DNA of 64,000 nt from an archaeon (lineage in GTDB: Archaea > Nanobdellota > Nanobdellia > Pacearchaeales > JAPDKA01). Made by a program: the position numbers and the translations under genes. The stretch spans positions 141,002 to 205,001 of the forward strand of contig JAPDKA010000001.1 in NCBI GenBank assembly GCA_029258825.1, read 5' to 3'. The notes under the pieces were generated by a model, which was not told the DNA's origin, ran no database searches, and saw only the letters and a program-made list of their open reading frames with translations. The stretch's first letter is position 1; each line of letters starts with the position of its first letter. Positions 54,408 to 64,000 of the stretch are shown here, piece after piece.

Positions 54408-56411
54408 ATGGAAGAAGAGATTCTGCTTGAAGCAAAGGAATTTTTTGAAGCAAATAAAAAAAAGATAGCAAAATATATTAAAAAAGGCGAGAAAGCTGTC
54501 AGGGCCAGCTTTAGCGATATTGCAGATTTTTCTCCCAAGCTCGCTGATGCTTTACTCGAAAAGCCTGAAGAAACACTTGCACTAATGTCTCTTGCGCTTT
54601 CTGAACTTGGCTTAATTGAAGATGCTAGAATAAGACTTGAAGATTTGCCCAAATCGCAAGAAGTAATGATACGCGAAATTCGTGCAAAGCATTTAGGGCA
54701 GTTATTAAGCATCGAGGGTATTGTAAGACAGACGTCAGATGTAAGGCCTCAAGTAACCAATGCAACATTTGAATGCCCTAGCTGTGGCGCGCGCATTGAA
54801 GTGTTGCAGCTTGATAAAAAATTTAGAGAACCTACGCGATGTAACAATTGTGGTAGACGAGCTCGTTTCAAAGTTATAGCAAAACAACTTGTTGATGCTC
54901 AACGTTTAGTAATCGAAGAATGTCCAGAATCGCTTGTTGGGGGAGAGCAACCAAAACGTATTAGTGTTTTTCTTAAAGAAGACCTTGTTGAGCCGAAGAT
55001 GGAAGAAAAAACAACGCCTGGCAGCAAGGTTAAAGTTATAGGTGTGCTAAAAGAAGTGCCTATTCCGCTCAGAACTGGTGCAATAAGTACACGGTATGAT
55101 TTTGTTATAGAGGCAAACAACATTATTCCGCTTGAAGAAACATTTGAGGAAATCGAAATTAGTGAAGAAGATGAAAAACAAATTATTGAACTTGCTAATG
55201 ATCCAGAAATATTCAAAAAACTTAGCGAAAGCATAGCCCCAAGTGTGTTTGGCTATGATGAAATCAAGTTAGCTTTAGCTCTACAGTTGTTTGGAGGTAT
55301 AAGAAAGAAAAAAAGTGATGGCACATTTACGCGTGGAGACATTCATGTGTTGCTTGTTGGCGACCCAGGTGTTGCAAAAAGTGTGATGCTCAAATTTATT
55401 TCAAGTATTGCGCCACGCGGCAGATATGTTGTAGGAAAAGCCGCTACTGGTGCAGGTATTACTGCAACAGTGGTGCGTGATGAGTTTTTGCGCGGTTGGT
55501 CGCTTGAAGCTGGCGCAATGGTTTTAGCCAATCATGGTATAGTAACAATTGATGAGCTCGAAAAGATGTCTGAACAAGACAGAAGTGCTATGCATGAAGC
55601 AATGGAACAGCAAACAGTAACAATAAGTAAGGCAAACATTCAAGCAACATTGCGAAGTGAAACGAGCGTATTGGCTGCAGCAAATCCAAAGCTCGGTAGA
55701 TTTAATCCTTACGAACCTATAGCACAGCAAATAGATTTGCCTCCAACACTTATCAATAGGTTTGACCTAATATTCATGCTTAAAGATATACCTGAAAAAA
55801 CAAGAGATGAAGCAATAGCAACACATGTTTTGCTTGAGCATAAAGAACAAGCCAACAAACCCCCAATAGAGCCAGAACTATTGCGTAAATATATTGCATA
55901 TGCAAAACAACGGATCAAACCAAAATTGACAGATGAGGCAATAGATGAAATAAAACGATTTTATGTAGAATTGCGCAATATGCCTTCCACAGCAGATGAA
56001 TTGCTCAAGCCCATCCCTATAAGTGCAAGACAGTTAGAAGCATTAATCAGACTTAGTGAGGCAAGTGCAAAAGTAAGGTTAAGCAACAAAGTAACAAGAG
56101 AAGACGCCAAACGTGCAATAGCATTAATGCATTATTCATTGATGCAAGTAGGACTAGACAAAGAAACCGGCCAAATAGATATAGATAAAATCACTACTGG
56201 CATAAGCGCATCTCAACGAAGTAGGATCATAATAGTTAAAGAAACCATAAATAGGCTTGAAGCAAGGCTAGGCAAGATGATACCCATAAAAGAGATCATC
56301 AAAGAACTAGAAGGTAAAATAGATGAAGACGAAATTTATGAAATAATTGAAAAACTAAAACGTGCAGGTGATATCTTTGAGCCAAAGCGCGGCTTTGTCG
56401 AAAAGATCTAA
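54408..56411 (+). CDS. mcm: MCM replicative helicase
   Basis: CPSCGARIEV...CNNCGR Zn motif, HVLLVGDPGVAKS, DELEKMSEQDRSAMHEAMEQQTVTISKA. Confidence 0.97.
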   Translation: MEEEILLEAKEFFEANKKKIAKYIKKGEKAVRASFSDIADFSPKLADALLEKPEETLALMSLALSELGLIEDARIRLEDLPKSQEVMIREIRAKHLGQLLSIEGIVRQTSDVRPQVTNATFECPSCGARIEVLQLDKKFREPTRCNNCGRRARFKVIAKQLVDAQRLVIEECPESLVGGEQPKRISVFLKEDLVEPKMEEKTTPGSKVKVIGVLKEVPIPLRTGAISTRYDFVIEANNIIPLEETFEEIEISEEDEKQIIELANDPEIFKKLSESIAPSVFGYDEIKLALALQLFGGIRKKKSDGTFTRGDIHVLLVGDPGVAKSVMLKFISSIAPRGRYVVGKAATGAGITATVVRDEFLRGWSLEAGAMVLANHGIVTIDELEKMSEQDRSAMHEAMEQQTVTISKANIQATLRSETSVLAAANPKLGRFNPYEPIAQQIDLPPTLINRFDLIFMLKDIPEKTRDEAIATHVLLEHKEQANKPPIEPELLRKYIAYAKQRIKPKLTDEAIDEIKRFYVELRNMPSTADELLKPIPISARQLEALIRLSEASAKVRLSNKVTREDAKRAIALMHYSLMQVGLDKETGQIDIDKITTGISASQRSRIIIVKETINRLEARLGKMIPIKEIIKELEGKIDEDEIYEIIEKLKRAGDIFEPKRGFVEKI

Positions 56412-56469
56412 ACGATTTTTTAAATGCAAGCCTAAAAATATTTATAAAGCTGAAAAACTAAACACAAGC

Positions 56470-57264
56470 ATGATGCAACCAATAAGAAAAACAGCATACA
56501 AATTGTGGATTTCTAACATAGTTAATGCAGAACCTATAATGGACATAGGCAAATTTAAGGGCGTAACAACAATAATAAACCAAAATAAAGTTCAAGTTAA
56601 TAGGGTAAATATAATAGCAAACGTGATAGATGTGTTTAAGATTGAAGAAAAACAATACGGTAGTATTACGCTAGACGATTCTTCTGCAAGTATTCGTGTA
56701 AAGTTCTTCAATCAAGACATAGACAAAATGAAAGATATAAACATAGGAGATACTATAATGGTTATTGGTCAGTTACGTATGTTTAATGATGAAATATACA
56801 TAACGCCAGAAATTGTAAGAAAGGTAGATGCTATATGGTTACTTGCCAGAAAGCTTGAGCTAGAAAAAATATTCAAGTTAAAAGCTGAACAACAAGCAAC
56901 TAGCCAAATAACACAAACGCAAGAAGAAAATACAAACATTATGGCAAGTAATAACACAGAAAATAATGTAATTAAAAGCAATGCGACTATAACAAAACCA
57001 AACGCAGAAACAGATCAGACAAATGAATTGCTACCAAATGAAACTAGCAATGAAAACGACGACAATGTTGAAGATAAAACTATAACAACAGCAATAATAA
57101 AGCAAAAAATTGTTGATGCATTAAAGCAAAACGAAGAGATAGAAATAGATAAATTAATGTTATCTCTACAGCACAATCATGAGGATATAAAAAAAGCATT
57201 AGACGAGCTTATAGAAGATGCTGTAGTGTATGAATCAAGACCGGGCGTAATAAAACTAATGTAA
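56470..57264 (+). CDS. RPA-like OB-fold ssDNA-binding protein
   Basis: VNIIANVIDVFKIEEKQYGSITLDDSSASIRVKFF...IGDTIMVIGQLRMFNDEIYITPEIV; C-terminal wHTH-like; downstream of mcm. Confidence 0.7.
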   Translation: MMQPIRKTAYKLWISNIVNAEPIMDIGKFKGVTTIINQNKVQVNRVNIIANVIDVFKIEEKQYGSITLDDSSASIRVKFFNQDIDKMKDINIGDTIMVIGQLRMFNDEIYITPEIVRKVDAIWLLARKLELEKIFKLKAEQQATSQITQTQEENTNIMASNNTENNVIKSNATITKPNAETDQTNELLPNETSNENDDNVEDKTITTAIIKQKIVDALKQNEEIEIDKLMLSLQHNHEDIKKALDELIEDAVVYESRPGVIKLM

Positions 57265-57269
57265 CCAAA

Positions 57270-57632
57270 ATGGCTGAAAAAAAGAAAGAAAAAATAAAAA
57301 AAGTCACAATAAGATTAAGCAAAAAGCATGGTTTTATGGCGTTTCTTAAGCTTGGAAAACAAAAAAACGATATAGAATTGACAGAAGTAAAAAAGCTTAG
57401 GCAACTGCTTAGCAATGAAAAAGCAAAAATACTTCATACAATCAAAGAGTCCAAACCAAAATCAATTTACGATTTGGCAAAAATACTGAAACGGGATTTT
57501 AAATCAGTGAGGCAAGATTTGAAGCTGTTAGAACATTTTGGTATGATAAAACTACAAAAACAGGGAAAGAGAAAACAAAAGTTAATGCCAGAAATAGCAA
57601 TAGATAAACTTGAGATAACGTTTGAGATCTAG
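57270..57632 (+). CDS. HTH regulator (HVO_A0114-like)
   Basis: SIYDLAKILKRDFKSVRQDLKLLEHFGMIKL. Confidence 0.6.
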   Translation: MAEKKKEKIKKVTIRLSKKHGFMAFLKLGKQKNDIELTEVKKLRQLLSNEKAKILHTIKESKPKSIYDLAKILKRDFKSVRQDLKLLEHFGMIKLQKQGKRKQKLMPEIAIDKLEITFEI

Positions 57633-57636
57633 AAAT

Positions 57637-58503
57637 CTAAAGTAATTCAACCTTAGATTCATTTTTTGATAATTTATCGTACAAAGTAAAACAGAAAACT
57701 TTTGGAGAATAAAACATAAAGCCCAAGCTAAAATCAAATAAACTTTCATTATAAGATTGTAATGAACTATTATTAAGACTTGTATAAACCTCCCTTATAC
57801 CTTTATCTCCAGTTAGCAGTAAACATCTATCATTTTTACTGTTTTTACTAACATAATCGGATAGATATAAAAGTGAAAGGTCTGCATCTGAGGGTTGATT
57901 TTCTTTCCCATATAATTTATCAACTACTGACCTTAGTAAGCTTAATTTTTCATCATTGATATGCTCCACGTGTAGCATTCTTACAAGTTCTTCTAAATCT
58001 GACTTTATTCTCTTCAAAAGACCTAAAAATGGTTTGAATGGATTTGCTCTTACCACTTCTACTTTATATTGTTTTCTGCGGATAGATAATTTTTTTACTA
58101 AATTTCCATGTTTGGGATTCGGAACTTTAATCTTTTTTAGTTCCCAAACATATAGATTCGTTTTTGTCTGATTTGGGCTTTTCGCAATCTTAACAAGATC
58201 CTTTATCATGCCAACCCTTGCGTTTAACTCGTTATAAACAAGATCTGTAGTAACAACATTTTTTTCTTTAAATAACTGTTTGAGTGAAGATAAAAATAAA
58301 TGTGAAGAATGAAGGATATAACGTTTTACATCTTCATCTAATTTATCAAATTCTAATGTATCAACACCAATATAAAAAATATTTGTATCTGGTATAATTA
58401 CATCATATTCTCTAAGTTTTGATTCCATTAGTTTAGCAATTCTATCTTGATTTTGTTTTGCGCATTCTTTTATAATGTTGTTATTCTTCTTTTTCTTTCC
58501 CAT
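57637..58503 (-). CDS. PIN-domain-like protein
   Basis: VIIPDTNIFYIG, DLVYNELN, SDADLSLLYLSDYV, CLLLTGDKGIREV: spaced acidic residues. Confidence 0.7.
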   Translation of the reverse strand: MGKKKKNNNIIKECAKQNQDRIAKLMESKLREYDVIIPDTNIFYIGVDTLEFDKLDEDVKRYILHSSHLFLSSLKQLFKEKNVVTTDLVYNELNARVGMIKDLVKIAKSPNQTKTNLYVWELKKIKVPNPKHGNLVKKLSIRRKQYKVEVVRANPFKPFLGLLKRIKSDLEELVRMLHVEHINDEKLSLLRSVVDKLYGKENQPSDADLSLLYLSDYVSKNSKNDRCLLLTGDKGIREVYTSLNNSSLQSYNESLFDFSLGFMFYSPKVFCFTLYDKLSKNESKVELL

Positions 58504-58596
58504 AAATAAATCAAAAAATTTTTAAATTTAAAAAATTTACTATTTTGAAATTAAGACAAATTCGTGAAAAGAAGGCAAGTAAAAGGTTAATACAAA

Positions 58597-58974
58597 ATGC
58601 ACATCCAAAGCAAATTAGAAGAAGAACTAACTAAGTATTATGAAGGAAAAACAGATTTGAATGGACTAATAGAAACAATTAGAGCTACTTTAACCGAAGC
58701 CAAGAAAGTGGCAGATCAAATATGGAAAGCCGTGTTGATACATAGGCCTTATCTTAATCAAAGCTGCTATAAAATACAAGAATTAAAAAAATTGATAGGA
58801 AAACCGGCTGAGCAGATAGTGCAAAAAGCTTACAATGCATATGCCATAGCTGCTGATTATTATGAAGAATGGAGAAACAAAATATTGTGTTTATATGTAC
58901 AATTCGGAATAGAACCAAAAAATAAGATAGCAAAACAAATAATTGAAAAGGAAATAAGGCTATGTTATGCTTAG
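58597..58974 (+). CDS. Hypothetical helical protein
   Basis: Intact ORF. Confidence 0.4.
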   Translation: MHIQSKLEEELTKYYEGKTDLNGLIETIRATLTEAKKVADQIWKAVLIHRPYLNQSCYKIQELKKLIGKPAEQIVQKAYNAYAIAADYYEEWRNKILCLYVQFGIEPKNKIAKQIIEKEIRLCYA

Positions 58975-58994
58975 TTATTGTGATTTTTGTGATT

Positions 58995-61664
58995 TTATTG
59001 TTTTCTTTCTTCTTTATTCTGATTAATGTTTGCAAATTGGTTAAATCTTTCAACATAATCACCAGAAACTTTTACTTTTGCTGCTCTAAGTTTAAACAAG
59101 AAGTTGTAAAGCAATTTTGTAAGTAACAATACAACTGCCCAAACAACTGAAGCGATTACAAAAGGCATAGCTGCTTTAGCATTTCTTGCTATCGCAAAAC
59201 CTGTAATGCCTGCTTGAGGTGTTTTTTGCTCTTGCTTCTGTATTGCTACTTGCTGTGATGTTGGTTCGCATGGTCTAACTGTTTCAGGTTTTTGATTTGA
59301 GGTACCACATGCATTAAGGTCAATGCATTCTCGCGTTTGAGTGCCATTAATACATTCGCTCCACTCGCTACAATTCCATTGTTCAATACAAACACAATTA
59401 CCATTAATACAATTACCAACACATGCAATAGGACTTGACCATTCATAGCAAGTATCAGAATCATAATTACCACATACAACATAATAACTTGAATTCACGC
59501 ACTTTCTGCTACCAGCTATACATTCATTAACGCAACTTTTACTACTGCCGCCACCACCCCCGCCACCAGAACTCTGCTGTGTAACCTGTACAGTAAACCA
59601 AACCGTGGATGTATTAGTGTTATTTAAACTATCATTAGTATAAATTTTAACATAATGTAAACCATTGCCTATATTCAAGCTTGTATTAATAAAGTAGTTT
59701 TGATCATTATTATTTGTTTGATTGATCAAAGTATAATTAACACCATCGATTTCTGCAATAACACTAATGTCAAATTTATCAAACATAAAATTAAAAATGC
59801 TTACGTTTACATAATTAACATTGCTTGTATAAGTTTTATTTTCTGGGTGGATAATTTTGATTGCTGGGCCTCTTTCAACAATAACGCTCAAATTATTACT
59901 GAATTGACAATTTCCGGCCTTATCACAAGCGTAACATGCAGCAATAAAACTTCCGTCGTTAACAGATAAGTTAAATACAATTAAACCATTATTTACAGTG
60001 TTATTGCATTGTTTACTGTTCCATCCGTTCTGGTTTGTATAAATACATACATAATCCAATGCGATATTATCTGAAACATTACAAGTAAAATTGAGCATAG
60101 AATAATTAGTGCTAGAAAACAGAGAATTATTTAACGGCCAAACAATGCTAACATTTGGTTGTGTAATATCAATAGTAAAAACTACAGTTGTTAAGTTAAT
60201 GTTGCCTGCTGTATCGTTACAGTAAAATGTTATTGTGTGATTCCCTTCTTTAGAAAAATTTTGCATAGCAGAAAAATATGCACAACTCGAATTTATTAAT
60301 GCTTTCTTCATTGTTATATTTTGACTACCATTATCATACCAACATACATCGATACCTGCAGGCCAATCATATGCAGAAATATTTAATGTTATATCGCTAC
60401 TGTTATGATAACTTCCATCTAAAGGCTGTACTACTCCAATAATAGGTCCATGCGTATCTACATAAAACCATCGATGCTCGCTTTCCGCTTTCCATCCTGC
60501 AGCATCTGTACAATTAATCCACCAAGTATAATTACCATCAGTTAAGCTTGATACATTAAACATTAAAACTAGAGTGTTATTTCCAGATTTACTCACATTT
60601 TGATAGGACCAATTCGCAATTAACACCAACGAATCTGTTTGATTTTGTATTAATAAGCTGCAGTTAATTGTTGGTTTAAAATTTCCTATTCCAACAGTAT
60701 CAAAACTATTATCAGAAACATTAAAGGTAAAGTTTATTTTGCCAGATAAATGGTCTGAATTATTCGGAAAAATTAAGTATATATTAGGTTGTTTAGAATC
60801 AACATATAAAGTATGTGGAAGATAAGTCTGATTTGGACTACAACTATCATTTCCTTCATTATATTTGTTTCCAGCATTATCTTCAATTTCTATCCTATAA
60901 TTAAAGTATGGGCCATCTAAATACTTTGAATAACTACAATTGTAAATACCATCTGATTCCTTACAAATAAATTTTACTCCGTTCCAATTACTCGCATCTG
61001 CACATGAAATAACATTGTTGCCATCTACCCACCACAACTCTGCCGAAGATGAGTTTAACCCACTTTCATTCTCTTTAAAAATAAAAGTGAAGTTTATTGT
61101 TCCATTTTTCACAAAACTCCAATCTGGTGGGTAAACCGAGGTTAGGTTTGGTCTGATCGAATCATTCTTTATTGTTAAATTGAGAGTATCGTTAACAATA
61201 ATATAGAAGCTATTAGATTGTGGAAAAACAATTTTTAAAGAGTAATATTGATCAAATAGTGTGTCCTTATCAACAGTATGTGAAATTAATGTAAAATTAA
61301 ATAAGACATATGAATTATTAATACAAAAACTCTCATTTTTTGCAGACCAAACTATATTTTTTGTATTGTAACTAACAGACCACCCTTGTGGGGCATAAGC
61401 TAGAGAAGGGGTAGAATGATTTAAAGAAAGATTTATCAAACATAAAATTGAATTAGCATCACTATTAAATGAAGCATTTAATATAAAAGATTGATTTTTA
61501 AATTCCCATGTTTCGTTAGGAATTAAGTTAAGATTCCACTCCCCCAAGGTACCCTCGGAAAATAGATTAAAGGCATAAACATCAGATAAATAAAAAAAAG
61601 AAACAATTATCACAACAAATAGGAAGATAATTCCAAAATTAAGTTTTGATCCCTCTTTTTTCAT
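58995..61664 (-). CDS. Large secreted Ig-like surface protein with C-terminal TSP1-like module and TM
   Basis: Signal peptide, Asn-rich Ig-like repeats, Gly run, Cys-rich WNCSEWSECINGTQTRECIDLNACGT, C-terminal TM. Confidence 0.72.
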   Translation of the reverse strand: MKKEGSKLNFGIIFLFVVIIVSFFYLSDVYAFNLFSEGTLGEWNLNLIPNETWEFKNQSFILNASFNSDANSILCLINLSLNHSTPSLAYAPQGWSVSYNTKNIVWSAKNESFCINNSYVLFNFTLISHTVDKDTLFDQYYSLKIVFPQSNSFYIIVNDTLNLTIKNDSIRPNLTSVYPPDWSFVKNGTINFTFIFKENESGLNSSSAELWWVDGNNVISCADASNWNGVKFICKESDGIYNCSYSKYLDGPYFNYRIEIEDNAGNKYNEGNDSCSPNQTYLPHTLYVDSKQPNIYLIFPNNSDHLSGKINFTFNVSDNSFDTVGIGNFKPTINCSLLIQNQTDSLVLIANWSYQNVSKSGNNTLVLMFNVSSLTDGNYTWWINCTDAAGWKAESEHRWFYVDTHGPIIGVVQPLDGSYHNSSDITLNISAYDWPAGIDVCWYDNGSQNITMKKALINSSCAYFSAMQNFSKEGNHTITFYCNDTAGNINLTTVVFTIDITQPNVSIVWPLNNSLFSSTNYSMLNFTCNVSDNIALDYVCIYTNQNGWNSKQCNNTVNNGLIVFNLSVNDGSFIAACYACDKAGNCQFSNNLSVIVERGPAIKIIHPENKTYTSNVNYVNVSIFNFMFDKFDISVIAEIDGVNYTLINQTNNNDQNYFINTSLNIGNGLHYVKIYTNDSLNNTNTSTVWFTVQVTQQSSGGGGGGGSSKSCVNECIAGSRKCVNSSYYVVCGNYDSDTCYEWSSPIACVGNCINGNCVCIEQWNCSEWSECINGTQTRECIDLNACGTSNQKPETVRPCEPTSQQVAIQKQEQKTPQAGITGFAIARNAKAAMPFVIASVVWAVVLLLTKLLYNFLFKLRAAKVKVSGDYVERFNQFANINQNKEERKQ

Positions 61665-61766
61665 TTTATTTTGTATTAACTTTCTAGCATTTTAAGTTTA
61701 AAAATGTTTTTAAAAGAAGATGTTAACATTTTAAAATGATAGCAAATAGAAAGGTTTTTAAATAGC

Positions 61767-62345
61767 ATGATTGTTAATGGTAGGAAAATGATAAACACAA
61801 AATTAGAATATACCCCTGAAGTTACATTAAAATTAGAAGGAAAGATTAAAGAAGGATATTTAGAAGTTAAGATTGCGGAGCAAGCTTTATTTGATGAAAT
61901 TAAAAGAGATAAAATAGTAGGGAAAAAAACATATCCTTCTCTCGAAGATAAGTGTTGCGATTGTTATCCAAAGGTTAAAAAATTATTTGCAAGATTGGAT
62001 GAAAAAATAAGATGGATTAAAGAAGAATATGGGGATGTTATAGAGCAGATCTTTGTTGATGATCCTGAACTAGAAAGTTTATCACCATATGCCTTTCAAG
62101 AGAGACTTGAAAAGTGGGGTGAAGACTACAAAAAAGAAATGTTCATAGAAAACATTAAAGAATACTTGACAGAGATAGGAGAAACTAGCATTAAGATTGT
62201 AGAAATGTTATTTTCACCAAATTCAGAGATAACAACAGAAGTAATAAAAGGTGGTAGGAGATTTTACTTATGCAAAAGGTGCGGAAAGGAATGGCCTACA
62301 CCAGGATTTTATCCTTGGATTAGATTAAAAATTTATGAAATTTAG
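61767..62345 (+). CDS. Hypothetical protein with split Cys pairs (CCDC ... CKRC)
   Basis: DKCCDCYPKVKKLF and FYLCKRCGKEW. Confidence 0.45.
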   Translation: MIVNGRKMINTKLEYTPEVTLKLEGKIKEGYLEVKIAEQALFDEIKRDKIVGKKTYPSLEDKCCDCYPKVKKLFARLDEKIRWIKEEYGDVIEQIFVDDPELESLSPYAFQERLEKWGEDYKKEMFIENIKEYLTEIGETSIKIVEMLFSPNSEITTEVIKGGRRFYLCKRCGKEWPTPGFYPWIRLKIYEI

Positions 62346-62359
62346 AGATTTAACAAAGT

Positions 62360-63376
62360 CTAAGCTGCTACTTCGGCTGTGTTAAGTAGGTTAGAAACAA
62401 ACTGTTCCATCTCCTTTTCTAGTTGTTTTTTGAGCTTGTTAATTCTATCTTCACTTCTATGATGGAGGCTAAGATCGATCATTTTTGCAAGATATTTACA
62501 TGCTTGTTCACGCATTTTTTCATATGATTCACCTAATTTTATCTTGAGTTTTGGTTTAGAAGTTTCAATTCCTATATTTTCACTCAGATTGAACATAAAA
62601 TCTTGAACCTTTAACCTTTCCATAAATTTTTGATAATAAGGATAAAATTGCATGTGTGTGGCTTTATCCTTTTTTAGATTATTGTAATACTCTGCTCTTT
62701 CTCCTTCTACACTAACCTCAAACCCTAGATCTTCACCCCGCTCAATTAAGGTAAGAATAACATCATCGATAATTTCATCTCTAATAACTTTAGCGACATC
62801 CGACTTAACATTATCTATAATCCTAAACGTTTTCTTATTTCCTTCTTTTTTGATTATAGGAATCTCGTAATTATTGAGAATTGTTTGAACCGCTATAACA
62901 TCTTTTTGTTTATCTGGTTCAACTTTAATATAGAACATGTACTCAGGGATCGCTCTAGAGACGGCATCAGAAATCTTAAAAAAATAAGATCTCAAATAAT
63001 CTTTTAGATTTTCGTCTTCTTTCCCTCTATCAGTCTCTTTTTTTCTTAACTTATTTAAGAATTTTTCATAATCATCATGTGTATGAAAGCACCTATCAAC
63101 GTACAGTTTACCGTCTTCAAACTTTGCAACTATTCGGGACTGATCTGGACCGTAAGAATACCATCTTCCAGGAACACCTGTAAGTCTGTGAAAACCACCT
63201 TTGGTTAAATCCTGTAAACTCTTAGCATCTATAGCTTGATTAAAAAGTTCTATAGTTTTTCTCATGATATTTTCTTTATTTGTCTCAGGGATCCCTGAAA
63301 AAGTTTCTTTAAATTTGTCTGTAATTACTAACTCAAATGAGGGTTGACTTTGAGTTTCCGAATTTTTCTTGTTCAT
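62360..63376 (-). CDS. Protein with RelE/ParE-like N-terminal segment fused to an unknown domain
   Basis: LQDLTKGGFHRLTGVPGRWYSYGPDQSRIVAKFEDGKLYVDRCFHTHDDYEKFL resembles the RelE/ParE core. Confidence 0.4.
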   Translation of the reverse strand: MNKKNSETQSQPSFELVITDKFKETFSGIPETNKENIMRKTIELFNQAIDAKSLQDLTKGGFHRLTGVPGRWYSYGPDQSRIVAKFEDGKLYVDRCFHTHDDYEKFLNKLRKKETDRGKEDENLKDYLRSYFFKISDAVSRAIPEYMFYIKVEPDKQKDVIAVQTILNNYEIPIIKKEGNKKTFRIIDNVKSDVAKVIRDEIIDDVILTLIERGEDLGFEVSVEGERAEYYNNLKKDKATHMQFYPYYQKFMERLKVQDFMFNLSENIGIETSKPKLKIKLGESYEKMREQACKYLAKMIDLSLHHRSEDRINKLKKQLEKEMEQFVSNLLNTAEVAA

Positions 63377-63441
63377 TTTTATAAATTAAAGATATAAACA
63401 AATTTATAAATTTTTATTCTTTCCGTCAATCCAATAATTTA

Positions 63442-63990
63442 TCATCTTAACGCGTCAAGCAATTGCTCATAAAAGTTAAATAGCAACCATCTAAACAGAG
63501 AATCCGAATTGAAAAAGAAAGAGAAATTAAATACAAGAAAACTTCCATCCACATCAAATATTTCTTCTCTTTCCAAATATTCATCAAGACTGCTCAGTTG
63601 GGATTTAAAGATATTAGAGCAGATTTTGATGTCTTGGGAATTCAATAGTTTAATATTTTTTCTTTTTAAATCCATTAAATTTTCTAGCACTTTTCTTAAC
63701 AAAACAGAACCGCTGTATATAGGGGACTGAAAAGAAAACACATACCTATTAATTAGATTTTTCCAATTATTAAAAATATTAAATACACAAAATATATTTC
63801 CATCATACCAAATTTCATTATTCCTTATACAATGAGAGGAAAAAGAAAATTCAAAGGAATACACAACATCAACAAATGATTTATCGCTATTATCCTCAAA
63901 CTTTATACCTAAACTGCGAAAATGATCGTACACCTTACCACCTTCTAAAATAGGTAAAATACCTGTTGTAGGGTTAGAGAGTATTAACAC
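63442..63990 (-). CDS. Hypothetical protein, possibly truncated by window edge
   Basis: ORF reaches within 10 nt of the window end. Confidence 0.35.
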   Translation of the reverse strand: MLILSNPTTGILPILEGGKVYDHFRSLGIKFEDNSDKSFVDVVYSFEFSFSSHCIRNNEIWYDGNIFCVFNIFNNWKNLINRYVFSFQSPIYSGSVLLRKVLENLMDLKRKNIKLLNSQDIKICSNIFKSQLSSLDEYLEREEIFDVDGSFLVFNFSFFFNSDSLFRWLLFNFYEQLLDALR

Positions 63991-64000
63991 ATACTCTTTA

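Overview
AT-rich archaeal chromosome segment with dense coding and mostly leaderless genes with TTTATAAA-type boxes about 26 nt upstream. It carries archaeal information-processing genes (TBP, MCM, an RPA-like protein, a histone-fold protein, archaeal ThrRS, RNase J-like, wybutosine enzymes Taw2/Taw3, TrmI, Elp3, FtsZ) and large membrane-anchored surface proteins. A DPANN-type lineage is my inference; no rRNA is present to test it. Five tRNAs (Thr, Glu, Pro, Arg, Asn) are visible, none with an encoded CCA. The main find is about 33.3-38.95 kb: an island of unrelated small genes separated by a family of homologous structured intergenic elements that, read on the minus strand, look like integron attC sites (inverted R''/R' cores, inner stem with a bulged base, variable apical hairpin). 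No integrase is in the window, so it would be a CALIN-type cassette array in an archaeon. Other notable items: a probable small RNA gene upstream of ftsZ with its promoter inside a 12-bp inverted repeat; three HEPN/MNT modules, one overlapping a histone-fold gene and two with palindromes at the promoter; a glnA / Lrp regulator / tRNA-Asn / gatCAB neighbourhood; three genes broken by single-nucleotide frameshifts; and homologs that seem to lack catalytic residues (endonuclease V, NodB-like deacetylase, group IV decarboxylase). All calls are from reading the sequence; no searches were run.
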